Source: Acidobacteriota bacterium
GTDB taxonomy: Bacteria; Acidobacteriota; UBA6911
Length of the DNA stretch: 51,871 bases
Direction: 5' to 3'
Assembly (NCBI GenBank): GCA_016934295.1
Contig: JAFGTD010000258.1
Span: 1-51,871 of the forward strand
The notes beneath the pieces were generated by a model. It was given only the letters and a program-made list of their open reading frames with translations, did not search any database and was not told the origin of the DNA. Positions 34,185 through 43,053 of the stretch are shown one piece after another. Position 1 is the stretch's first letter, and the number at the start of each line of letters is the position of its first letter. Position numbers and translations under genes: made by a program.

Positions 34185-35912
34185 ATGGGTCTGTTTAAAG
34201 AAAAGAAAGCGCTTAAAAAATCGGCCATCAGCATGACCTCCACAGGGACTCGAAAAGAAATCTCACCGTTGCGTCCGAAGTACGGGGAAAAGAATCCGCC
34301 CTGCCGCATAAGCTGCCCGAGCGGGAATGACATTCGAGGCTGGCTGACGGTTATTGCCCAGCATGAAAAATTAGGATGGTCCCTTGAGAAAGCAGGCGAT
34401 CAAGCCTGGACCATCGAAGTGGAAACCAATCCTTTCCCGGCGGTTATGGGCAGAATATGCCCGCACCCATGTGAAACCGACTGCAACCGTAAAGAAAAAG
34501 ACGGGGCGGTGGCGATCAACTCGGTGGAACGTTATCTGGGCGATTGGGGGATCGAAAGAAAACTTGAGCTTCCGAAACTGGATGAAGGCGGGCCCTTTGA
34601 AGAGAAAGTTGCCGTAATCGGCGCCGGTCCCTCGGGTCTGTCGTGTGCCTATCAACTGGCGCGACGCGGCTATAAGGTCACCCTTTTCGAGAGCTTCGAA
34701 AAACCGGGCGGCATGCTCCGCTATGGAATACCGGAATACCGCTTGCCGCGTGCAGTGCTGGATGCCGAGATTCAAAAAATACTAGATCTCGGGGTGGAAC
34801 TCCGGTGCAGCACGACTATCGGGGAAGATATCACCCTGGAGGATCTCAGGCGCGATTACAGCGCTGTTTTTGTAGGCATCGGCGCCCACAAAGGCCGGAC
34901 AATGGGCATTCCGGGAGAGGACGGACCGGGGGTCTATACAGGGACCGACTTTCTTAATAAAGTGAATTCGGGGAGAGAACTGGAAGTCGGCCAAAAGGTC
35001 GTGATTGTCGGCGGCGGCGATACGGCAATTGACGCCGCCAGAGTTTCCCTCCGTTTAAGTTCCGACACGGCCGAGGTATCCCGCCGCATGGGAGCCGATG
35101 TCACCGTTCTTTACCGGCGTACAAAGAATGAAATGCCCGCGATCGAACGCGAAATTGAGGAAGCTCTGGAAGAAGAAATCCAATTCGAATTTCTCGCGGC
35201 TCCGGCAAAAATCGAACGCGATGAATCGGGCAGGATATCCAGTCTGATCCTGCAGCGTATGGAACTGGGCGAACCGGACGATTCCGGGCGGCGCAGACCC
35301 GTTCCCATAGAAGGCGACGTAAAGGAAATCAAGGCGGACACCGTTATCATGGCGGTGAGCCAGGAGCCGGACTGGAGCACGCTGGGCGCCATCCAGTCCG
35401 ATGGATCGTGGCTCGACGTCGACGAGTGGGGACGCACCTCCATCGATAATGTCTACTCGGGCGGGGACACCCTGCGTCTCGGGCTGGCTACCATTTCAAT
35501 CGGCCAGGGGCGCAAAGCTGCGGAATGCATACATGCCGAGCTACGGGGCAGGCAACCCAAGGAACCGCCGGCCCTTCCGAAGATCGGTCCGGATCGTCTC
35601 AAGCTCGACTGGTATCCCGCCAAGGAAAGAGCGCAGCGAGAAATACTCTCCCCCGAGGAGCGCCTGGCGAAACCGACCGTAGAAGTGGACCTCGGGATTA
35701 CGCCGGAAGCGGCCGTCGAAGAAACAAGCCGCTGCTTCAGCTGCGGTCTTTGTTTCGGATGTGAAAACTGCTGGATGTATTGCCAGAATACATGCTTCAA
35801 AAAGCAACCCGAAGTGAAACCCGGCAGCTACTACTACACCGACCTGGCTATTTGCGACGGCTGCAAGAAATGCTGGGAGGAATGCCCCTGCGGTTACATC
35901 GACGCGATATAG
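34185..35912 (+). CDS. GltD/DsrL-like FAD-NAD(P) oxidoreductase with N- and C-terminal Fe-S motifs
   Basis: 575 residues from ATG 34185 (GAGGA nine bases upstream). An N-terminal Cys-rich part (CRISCPSGNDI, then CPHPCETDC) precedes two nucleotide-binding folds: FAD (VAVIGAGPSGLSCAYQL) and NAD(P) (VVIVGGGDTAIDAA). The C-terminus has a dense Fe-S region (CFSCGLCFGCENCWMYC, CDGCKKCWEECPCGY). The build matches the small-subunit-of-glutamate-synthase family in the form seen in DsrL and in aromatic-pathway electron carriers. It would shuttle electrons between NAD(P)H and a partner enzyme. The partner may be in the cupin/GRE pathway, but none is adjacent. The following cupin converges with only 6 bp between. 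Confidence 0.87.
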   Translation: MGLFKEKKALKKSAISMTSTGTRKEISPLRPKYGEKNPPCRISCPSGNDIRGWLTVIAQHEKLGWSLEKAGDQAWTIEVETNPFPAVMGRICPHPCETDCNRKEKDGAVAINSVERYLGDWGIERKLELPKLDEGGPFEEKVAVIGAGPSGLSCAYQLARRGYKVTLFESFEKPGGMLRYGIPEYRLPRAVLDAEIQKILDLGVELRCSTTIGEDITLEDLRRDYSAVFVGIGAHKGRTMGIPGEDGPGVYTGTDFLNKVNSGRELEVGQKVVIVGGGDTAIDAARVSLRLSSDTAEVSRRMGADVTVLYRRTKNEMPAIEREIEEALEEEIQFEFLAAPAKIERDESGRISSLILQRMELGEPDDSGRRRPVPIEGDVKEIKADTVIMAVSQEPDWSTLGAIQSDGSWLDVDEWGRTSIDNVYSGGDTLRLGLATISIGQGRKAAECIHAELRGRQPKEPPALPKIGPDRLKLDWYPAKERAQREILSPEERLAKPTVEVDLGITPEAAVEETSRCFSCGLCFGCENCWMYCQNTCFKKQPEVKPGSYYYTDLAICDGCKKCWEECPCGYIDAI

Positions 35913-35918
35913 CGTTCC

Positions 35919-36353
35919 TTATTGATCTTCGTCTTTAATGTACCGGCCGCCGGGCACGGTGGTGAAATGGAATATGGGCCGGTCGACGCGCTTCAGTATC
36001 AGGGGGCAGTGTTTCATCCCCGCAGGCACGAACAACAGGGCGCTCTTGGTAATAACCTGCTTTTCGTCTTCAATCCACATTTCTATTTCTCCGCCCAGAT
36101 CGTGGGGATTGGCCGGATCGCTGCCGAAAAACCCGATGATCTCGTCGGCATCGTGGACGTGGGGTTTATCTTCCAGCGTGGCCGCCTCTTTCATGTACCA
36201 TGCCGTATTCATATGAAACGCCCCTTCAACGACATTCTCGTCCATCCATAAAATGCGGGTGGCATATTTGGCATAGTCGGCCGCGATCTTCTTCTTCTCT
36301 TCGGGAACGATAAGATCGGTCACAACATATTTCCCATACTTCGACTCAGACAT
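35919..36353 (-). CDS. Small cupin-type protein (family copy 4)
   Basis: 144 residues, no signal peptide. It opens SKYGKYVVTDL, very close to the start of the mature exported copy (KYGKYVLTTEL). The metal site is HVHDADE with FFGS following, DLGGEIEMWIE, then VPAGMKHCP. ATG 36353 has AAGGAG upstream. It ends 6 bp from the GltD/DsrL-like gene, and a MITE-like repeat follows between it and the arylsulfotransferase. The function of this family is unknown; the repeated placement beside redox or catabolic genes suggests linked substrates. Confidence 0.82.
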   Translation of the reverse strand: MSESKYGKYVVTDLIVPEEKKKIAADYAKYATRILWMDENVVEGAFHMNTAWYMKEAATLEDKPHVHDADEIIGFFGSDPANPHDLGGEIEMWIEDEKQVITKSALLFVPAGMKHCPLILKRVDRPIFHFTTVPGGRYIKDEDQ

Positions 36354-36369
36354 CGGATACTCCTTTTGA

Positions 36370-36514
36370 AATAATTTGGTGTCAGGCTAGATGGGCACCA
36401 AATACATCTGCTTGCCATTAAACGGTTTCTGAAAATTTACATTGATGGAGTGCCGCGGTTTTCAAATAAATCCTTGCATTAATTGGTGCCAATCTAGCCT
36501 GACACCAAATTATT
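36370..36514. repeat. MITE-like inverted repeat, two 34-bp arms, overlapping the arylsulfotransferase stop
   Basis: Arms 36370-36403 and 36481-36514 are reverse complements with two mismatches; each starts AATAATTTGGTGTCAGG at the outer edge. The ~77-bp middle has no gene. The right arm's outer AATAA supplies the TAA stop codon of the arylsulfotransferase (36510-36512), so the insertion trimmed or replaced that gene's original end. A related, shorter element sits at 3964-4061. Confidence 0.8.
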
Positions 36515-37982
36515 GGGCGCCCCCCTGTTTCCAGACTCCGGTTTTTTCTGTCCCGAAATCGGGCCGGGATCCGTCTTCGGCCGGGATGGTAAACAGATAG
36601 TTGGGTCCGGCATCCACGGCCGCTTCCTTCGGCTTCGGCAGTTGCGGCACCCAATCGTAAGGCACGCGATAAGCCCGGTAGACAAGGTTGCGGATAAAAG
36701 GAAGGTCGGAATCCCACAGATACGGATTCATATATTCCCAGACGATTTCGTAATCCCGGGTCACCTCGATAATGCGTCCCTGGGCCCCCTCCGTAATCAA
36801 CGTGTTTCCGTTGGGAAGACGCTGGGCGGAAGAAACATTCACGCTGTACAGCTTATGCCCGAATCCGGAATTGGGATTATTCGAACTGCTGGGAGTATAT
36901 TCCCAGACGATCTCCTTAGTAACCGGATTGAACTCGACGACCCTGGAGTGGTCGCGTCGCATAACCATTTGACCGTCCGGCGCGAAGTCGGTCGGCAGCC
37001 CGTATCCGGAACTCCCGCCGTTGTCGAAAACCATAATGTTCCCGGCTCCGGGTAATCCGCCGGGAATCATATGCGTATGATGCGGCCCGATCATCCATCC
37101 CAGCTTTTTATCCTCAGCGTCCCGGTAATAAGGACCGGCACGCCATACGATACGACCGCTTTCATGGTCGACGACGGCCAGAATACCCGCCTGGCGGCTG
37201 TCCAGTATAATATTATCCGGATGGAAACGCCGGTCTCCTCCGTCGTACCACTTATTGGGGCCGAGGTAGGAAGCGCAGTTCTGGTGAAACCAGTCGTATC
37301 CGTCCCCCTCGCTCCTCGGCTCGGTTTTATAGTTCTGCATGGCCTCGAGTGCAGCGGCGTCAAAACCCATCTCGTCCACATGCTCGGCCGCTTTCCATTC
37401 CCAGATTATTTTGCCTGTAGCTATATCCACTTCGTACATCACATCATCCACAAGCGGCACCTTCCGGTTGATTTTTTCATTCCGGACATTGTAATGAGCC
37501 AGGGCCAGAACGGTACCGCTGGATATATCCAACGGCTTCGAGTCCGGGATGTAATAGCCGACAGGATTCCCTTTTATCTGGAGATCGTGATGCTGACGCG
37601 AAAGCCACATTTTCCCTTCCCCTTCATTCGCCTTGCCCTGCATCCACCGGTTGAATTTCCATAAAACGTTATCGTTAAAGTCCCTTACCTGGATTTCAAC
37701 GGCGTCCTGCCGTCCATGCACCCAGGCCGCGGTCGATGCCAGGAGGTACCCTCCGGGAAACACCTTGTTCGGGTGATGCAGCTTGCCTTTCCAGAGGTGC
37801 ACAAGGTTCCCGTTCATATCCACCAGACGCCCCTCCTCGGAGGAAAGAATCGTGAAACCGTTCCAGCACTTCTCCGGCTTGTAAATTGTGGTGCCCAGCG
37901 GATAAACACTGGGATTCGCCTGGATAATGATCGGGATGAGCATCAACAAAACCAATACAGTAAATCCTGTCAATCGTTTCAT
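36510..37982 (-). CDS. Aryl-sulfate sulfotransferase (ASST-type), exported
   Basis: 490 residues from ATG 37982 (AAGGAG upstream); the frame to 38072 has no support. A signal peptide (MKRLTGFTVLVLLMLIPIII) is followed by a beta-propeller-like body: EEGRLVDMNGNLVHLWKG, LSRQHHDLQIKGN, DYDWFHQNC-type phrase YDWFHQNCASY, GPHHTHMIPGG, and YGLPTDFAPDG. These fit the arylsulfotransferase family, which moves sulfate between phenolic compounds without PAPS in the periplasm. The His-rich phrases fit its catalytic histidines, but I did not map each one. The C-terminus is set by a repeat element that donates the stop codon. Confidence 0.87.
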   Translation of the reverse strand: MKRLTGFTVLVLLMLIPIIIQANPSVYPLGTTIYKPEKCWNGFTILSSEEGRLVDMNGNLVHLWKGKLHHPNKVFPGGYLLASTAAWVHGRQDAVEIQVRDFNDNVLWKFNRWMQGKANEGEGKMWLSRQHHDLQIKGNPVGYYIPDSKPLDISSGTVLALAHYNVRNEKINRKVPLVDDVMYEVDIATGKIIWEWKAAEHVDEMGFDAAALEAMQNYKTEPRSEGDGYDWFHQNCASYLGPNKWYDGGDRRFHPDNIILDSRQAGILAVVDHESGRIVWRAGPYYRDAEDKKLGWMIGPHHTHMIPGGLPGAGNIMVFDNGGSSGYGLPTDFAPDGQMVMRRDHSRVVEFNPVTKEIVWEYTPSSSNNPNSGFGHKLYSVNVSSAQRLPNGNTLITEGAQGRIIEVTRDYEIVWEYMNPYLWDSDLPFIRNLVYRAYRVPYDWVPQLPKPKEAAVDAGPNYLFTIPAEDGSRPDFGTEKTGVWKQGGAQ

Positions 37983-38206
37983 TTTTCGATCTCCTTGGCA
38001 AATATGTTGGAAATCCGGACGGTTAAATGTATCACAGCCTCCGGTATTTTCACGGATGATTCCTGAAAGCACTTTTGGAAATTAGACAACGATAAATCAA
38101 TGAAATCATGGTAAAATTTTGGAAATTATTTCCTGATATGTTTCTGTCTCACCAATATATTCAGGAACTTGCTTGAATTACTTAAGGATTAGCATGTGAG
38201 GTAATT

Positions 38207-39403
38207 ATGCGGAAGCGTTTTCCCGCCTTAATTGCCATCCTCTTTCTCCTGCCGTTTTGCCGGGCCGTAAACCCGCAGGAGGATGGAAGGCAATGGATCG
38301 ATCGGGTTGCACAGGCTTATGGAGAATTGCAGTCCTATCGCTTTGAAGGAGCGACCAAATCAAAAATTTACGGTTTCAGCAACACTTCAAAAACCACCCC
38401 CTTTGTGCGGTACGGGAAACCCAAGGAAAACAAATTCAGATACCAGACAGGAATAGGAAGATCGGTATGCGTGATCGCTTCCGACGGCATGACTACGACC
38501 GCCTGTCTCGGCGACAACCTGCAATATGCTCAAAAAAATTCGTCCGACATCGCTACCGATATCGCTGCTTTCTTTAAAAATGCAGCTGGTGCATACCTCG
38601 GATCGGCGCTTCCGGGTGATTACTCAGTACTCGGACCTAAAATAAGCCGCACCGTAATACTGGGACGTGAAAAGGTTCGCCTCAAGTCCACGCGTGTCGA
38701 CTGCATTGTTGTCGAAGCGGAGATTATTCCGGAAACTCCTTCCCTGCATACACAGACCATACGCACACTATGGATCGACCCGGACAGTTCGGTCGTATTG
38801 CGGGATATCAGGCATTTCCAGGCAACATCCCCGAAAGGCAAGGTATTTATAGATTCCACTGAGGAGATGCGGGTGTCATCGTACCGTATTAATGAAGAAA
38901 TCGAAGATTCGGTTTTCCAATTTACACCGCCGCGAAACGCCTATCTTTCTGAAGCGTTGGACCTTTCGTATCCCGATTCCGGTCTGGCCATCGGACCGCC
39001 GACCGATACTTTACAGTTATCGGATCTGGACGGCCGCAGTTATACCTTTGAAGAAATGAAAGGACAGATCGCTCTTCTCGATTTCTGGGCGACCTGGTGC
39101 GTCCCCTGTCGAAAGGAAATGCAGTCCCTTGAAAAGATCCATCAGCGGTTCAAGGACAGGGGACTCATAATATTCGGAGTCAACCGCGAGAGCGGACAGG
39201 TGCAATCGGATTTCCTTAAGAAAAAGCCCTTCACCTATCCTATGCTGCTGGATCAAAACGGCGATCTCACCAGGCGTTTCAACGCCGTAAACCTGCCGAC
39301 ACTGGTTCTTATAGACCGGCAGGGAAGAATTGCGGCATGGGAACAGGGACTGCTTAAGGAGGAAGAACTGGAAGGCCTGTTGAAACCTCTTGGCATTCAA
39401 TGA
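38207..39403 (+). CDS. Secreted protein with LolA-like N-terminal and TlpA-type thioredoxin C-terminal domain
   Basis: 398 residues with a signal peptide (MRKRFPALIAILFLLPF) and a GAGGT site five bases before the ATG. The first ~250 residues resemble the LolA/DUF2092 beta-sheet fold (ELQSYRFEGATKSKIYG). From about residue 265 there is a TlpA/AhpC-type thioredoxin domain with the redox pair WATWCVPCRKEM and the cis-Pro loop NLPTLVLI. Such fusions are common in Acidobacteriota, and probably act on disulfides or heme-related proteins in the envelope. It is followed 20 bp later by the VWFA-related gene, probably in one transcript. Confidence 0.85.
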   Translation: MRKRFPALIAILFLLPFCRAVNPQEDGRQWIDRVAQAYGELQSYRFEGATKSKIYGFSNTSKTTPFVRYGKPKENKFRYQTGIGRSVCVIASDGMTTTACLGDNLQYAQKNSSDIATDIAAFFKNAAGAYLGSALPGDYSVLGPKISRTVILGREKVRLKSTRVDCIVVEAEIIPETPSLHTQTIRTLWIDPDSSVVLRDIRHFQATSPKGKVFIDSTEEMRVSSYRINEEIEDSVFQFTPPRNAYLSEALDLSYPDSGLAIGPPTDTLQLSDLDGRSYTFEEMKGQIALLDFWATWCVPCRKEMQSLEKIHQRFKDRGLIIFGVNRESGQVQSDFLKKKPFTYPMLLDQNGDLTRRFNAVNLPTLVLIDRQGRIAAWEQGLLKEEELEGLLKPLGIQ

Positions 39404-39422
39404 AGACATGGAGAAGAACCGT

Positions 39423-41366
39423 ATGAAGAAACCATACCTTTCTCTTTTTATCCTGTTAGTCATGGCATCCATATTATGTGCCGGTCATTCCGCTCAATTT
39501 GAAATGGTGGAATTAAAGAATAAAGTGGAACCGATCATTTCAAGATCCCTCGTTCTGATTGACGCCAGCGTAACCGACAAAAACGGCAACCCCGTGCAAG
39601 GGCTTAAGGCAGAGGACTTTAAGCTTTCCCAGGACGGAAGGCAGCAGGAAATTACCGAATTTCATGAGATCGAACGCGCTACAGACGGCACTGAACCGAG
39701 AACAATCATATTTGTTATCGACGACCTCGGACTTCCCGGCAAGAAGTTCAACCAGGTTCGAACTGCTATTCGCAACTTTACAGATACCGTCATGCATCCC
39801 ACGGACAAGGTTGCAATAGCACGCACCGCCGGAGGCGGCGTCGTATTCCAGCCGCTGACTTCGGACGCATCCGAACTACGAACATCGATCAGCCGATGGC
39901 AATGGAGCATTGAAGCCGGGCGCCCTGCACAGAATGTCCTTCTGGCAACCAGCACATCCAGCGCCGCATTTATCCAATCCTGCGCCGGAAGCACCTGAGC
40001 TCCTAGAGGAATGGCAGTGCTGCCAACAAATAGATACGTTCAGCGGTATGATATACGTCCGTATACGGCTATGAACAGGATTTTCAACGACCTTATACCC
40101 ATCCCCGGGCGTAAGACAGTCATTCTTTTTTCACACAATTCTCTACCGTCTTTTTCTTCAACGTCCATAGGCCCTGTCCAAGCCATGAGAGCCTCCATTA
40201 ACATGTATCAGGCCGGATTGCCCGGATGGCGCCGGGACTGGGCCGATTTTGTTGAACAGACCGGGGGCTATGCGATTAAAGCGCGGACGGACGAATTTAC
40301 AGAGATCACACAGATCCTGCAGGATCAGGATCATTACTATATGCTGGGATACGTACCGGATGCCGAAACCCTGGATATCAAGCAAACAACCATCCAGACC
40401 GGTCAAGGTCCCAGGCAGTCCTATAAATTGGAATCTCACTTATTGAAGGTCAAGACCAAAGGTTCAAAGGTACGCACCAGGGCGGGTTTCAGCAACGTCG
40501 AACTGATATCAGGCTCCGCCAGTTCCAATAGATTCCGTCCAAGCAGCACATCCGGAATGATTACAAGCTCCCCTTTTGTTTCAGGGGACCTGAAAATTAC
40601 CACGGAAGCTATGTCCTTTTACAGTCCTACCGGGGATAGCATTATCCGTATCACACTCCATCTCGATGTAAAAGATCTTGCATTTGCGCCCAGATTTAAT
40701 GAGAACCAGAGTATCGCCGAGGTGAGTATTACGGGAAGGCTTGCGATTGACGGAAGGACCGTAAACACCTATAAGGGAAACGCCAGTTTCACGGCACCGT
40801 TACAGGCCTATAAAAAATCAATAGAGAAGGATTTTACATCCACTTTTGACATCCCGGCAGCCGGCCCGGGACTTTACGAACTGAGAACCTCGGTTTTCCA
40901 GCCACAAGCGGCACGAATCGGTAACGAGTCCATCCTGGTGGAGGTTCCCGATTTTACCCGTTCCGGACTGGTAACTTCGGGCATTGCCACATTCAACTCT
41001 TCAGAAGAATCTGAGGTGTATTCAGACGAAAGGCCGATCACACGGAGGGTGTCCCGGACGGATGCGTTCGGCTGCAGCCTTTACGTTTATAACGCTGAAC
41101 GGGATAAATCCAACGGCAAAGCCCGAATAGAAAGCCAATATCGACTTTACCGGGACGACAAACTGGTTCAGGCTTCTGAAGTACTCCCCGTATTGGATAT
41201 CGGAGGCCGTTCGACATCCGACAGCATCCCGGTCCAATTCGATATCGACCCCAGCCCGGAACTCACCGCCGGCAACTACCTTCTTGAAGTCCTCGTGGTA
41301 GACCGGCTCGCCGGGAACAAGAAAAATACTGCAGCACAGTCCGTTGCCATCGAACTGCTTGAATGA
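39423..41366 (+). pseudogene. VWFA-related acidobacterial-domain protein interrupted by in-frame TGA at 39996
   Basis: One frame of 647 codons is broken once, by TGA at 39996-39998 (codon 192), between CAGST and APRGM. Both sides are needed for one VWFA domain: VLIDASVTDKNGNPVQGLKAEDF before it, and IPGRKTVILFSHN, then YYMLGYVP, after it. A signal peptide starts at ATG 39423 (GGAG upstream). The first metal loop reads IDDLGLPG rather than DxSxS. The downstream ATG 40011 has a GAGGA before it but would start inside the domain. The likely causes are a nonsense mutation (fresh pseudogene) or UGA recoding; a short hairpin at 40012-40025 follows the TGA but is weaker than the one at 7137. Sequencing error is also possible. 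Confidence 0.75.
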
Positions 41367-41413
41367 TGCAGTCCGGACGGATTTTCCACGGCTCGGTGTG
41401 TAATTACAGGTTG

Positions 41414-41453
41414 GTGCGCGGCAGCAAGTGCGCAGGCCTGCCTGCTGTCGCAC
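41414..41453. repeat. Decayed copy of the GTGCGGCAGC palindrome
   Basis: GTGCGCGGCAGCA pairs with TGCTGTCGCAC around an inner GCAGGCCTGC palindrome, a degenerate relative of the perfect palindrome at 28117-28146. It is intergenic, between the VWFA gene and rtcB. Confidence 0.5.
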
Positions 41454-41614
41454 TTCAAAACTGCCACTCTCCGGATTGTCACCGCAGCATTTGAAGCAAT
41501 CCTTTCCGTTATTCCCATATTGAGTACCGGGTCTATTGATGCAATCCTTATTATGTGTGAGCGATAGTCTTGCACACGCAATACAGTATTTTAAAACCAG
41601 AGTCCAATTCTGTT

Positions 41615-43012
41615 ATGAAAAAGCGTGAACTAATCAATCTCGGAATCCCCAGGGGAAGACCCATGAATGTGGCTTTCCGCGTCGTCAAGCGCCTGGCCGA
41701 CAGGGGAGAATCCAGGCAGTCGATACGGGCCAAAATTAAAGCCCTTATTGAGAAACCTGAAGATTACAAAGACGATGCGGATTTTGGAGATCTGACCGGG
41801 GTACTTTTAAGAACGTCGACAGCCCGGGGCCGTTTTGAAGAGAGAACGGAGCCGGCCCCTTATCGAAGATGGGGATCGGACTTCGACCAAACCTCAATAA
41901 CACAGATTGAAAATGCCTGCAGACTGCCGGTATCCGTCGCCGGCGCTCTCATGCCGGATGCCCATACAGGATACGGTCTGCCGATCGGCGGAATTCTGGC
42001 AACCCGGAATGCCGTCATTCCCTATGCCGTGGGGATGGATATCGCGTGCCGAATGAAACTGACCGTGCTGGATATGCCCGTATCATCCATTCGCGGAGAG
42101 GAGGGTTTCCTCAGAAATGTGCTCAAACGGGAAACGCGGTTCGGCATCGGGGCCGAATTCAAACATAAAAGAGACCATTCGGTCATGGATAAAGACTGGT
42201 CGGCAAGTCCGATTACGCGACAGAACAAAGACAAAGCATGGAAGCAGCTCGGATCCAGCGGCAGCGGCAATCACTTCGTCGAATTCGGAACGCTGGCCCT
42301 GGATCGGGACGACCTCGGACTCAAGGCGGGTGTTTATTTTGCTCTTCTAAGCCACAGCGGCAGTCGCGGTACCGGCGGCAATATCGCCCGTCATTACAGC
42401 AGAATCGCGATGCAAACGCACCCCGAACTTCCCAGGGAACTCCTTCACCTGGCGTGGTTCGATATGGACAGCGATACAGGCCGGGAATACTGGGCCGCGA
42501 TGCAACTCATGGGTCTCTACGCGGCGGCCAATCACGAACTGATCCACCGGCACATCGCCCGGGCTTTGAAGGCACGGGTGCTGCTAGATATCGAGAACCA
42601 TCATAATTTCGCCTGGAAGGAAAAACATTTTGGAGAAGACGTTATTGTTCACAGAAAAGGGGCAACTCCGGCAGGCAAAGACATGCTCGGCATTATTCCC
42701 GGTTCCATGGCTTCTCCGGGCTATATTTGCCGTGGCAAGGGAAATTTGGAATCGATGAATTCGGCGGCGCACGGCGCCGGTCGCGCCATGAGCCGCAAGG
42801 CCGCGAAAAATTCCTATACATGGCATGAAGCCGGAAAATTCCTGAAAGAACGGGATGTAGTCCTGATTTCGGCGGGATTGGATGAGGTTCCGATGGCGTA
42901 CAAAGATATTAATAAAGTCATGGCGGCGCAACGGGACCTTGTCGAAATCGTGGCACGCTTCGATCCGAAACTGGTAAAGATGGCCCCTGCGGGCGAACGA
43001 CCGGAAGATTGA
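41615..43012 (+). CDS. rtcB: RtcB-family RNA-splicing ligase
   Basis: 465 residues from ATG 41615; an upstream TTG at 41570 is unlikely. The enzyme joins 2',3'-cyclic phosphate or 3'-phosphate RNA ends to 5'-OH ends using GTP and Mn2+. Motifs: DAHTGYGLPIGG, VGMDIACRM (metal-binding Cys), GSSGSGNHFVEFG, LSHSGSRGTGGN, SMASPGYICRG, and HGAGRAMSRKAA containing the guanylated His. Several positions differ from the classic enzyme (DIAC rather than DIGC, SPGYI rather than TxSYV), placing it in the divergent bacterial branch. It is alone between the VWFA gene and a convergent protease gene; no archease is present. Confidence 0.92.
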   Translation: MKKRELINLGIPRGRPMNVAFRVVKRLADRGESRQSIRAKIKALIEKPEDYKDDADFGDLTGVLLRTSTARGRFEERTEPAPYRRWGSDFDQTSITQIENACRLPVSVAGALMPDAHTGYGLPIGGILATRNAVIPYAVGMDIACRMKLTVLDMPVSSIRGEEGFLRNVLKRETRFGIGAEFKHKRDHSVMDKDWSASPITRQNKDKAWKQLGSSGSGNHFVEFGTLALDRDDLGLKAGVYFALLSHSGSRGTGGNIARHYSRIAMQTHPELPRELLHLAWFDMDSDTGREYWAAMQLMGLYAAANHELIHRHIARALKARVLLDIENHHNFAWKEKHFGEDVIVHRKGATPAGKDMLGIIPGSMASPGYICRGKGNLESMNSAAHGAGRAMSRKAAKNSYTWHEAGKFLKERDVVLISAGLDEVPMAYKDINKVMAAQRDLVEIVARFDPKLVKMAPAGERPED

Positions 43013-43053
43013 AATAAACTCAACCTGCATTTCTCACACAGGTTTGAGGCGGA

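Noticed and set aside
40011-41366. A separate gene starting at ATG 40011
   Set aside because: It would begin in the middle of the VWFA domain; the same frame continues from the upstream part across the TGA.
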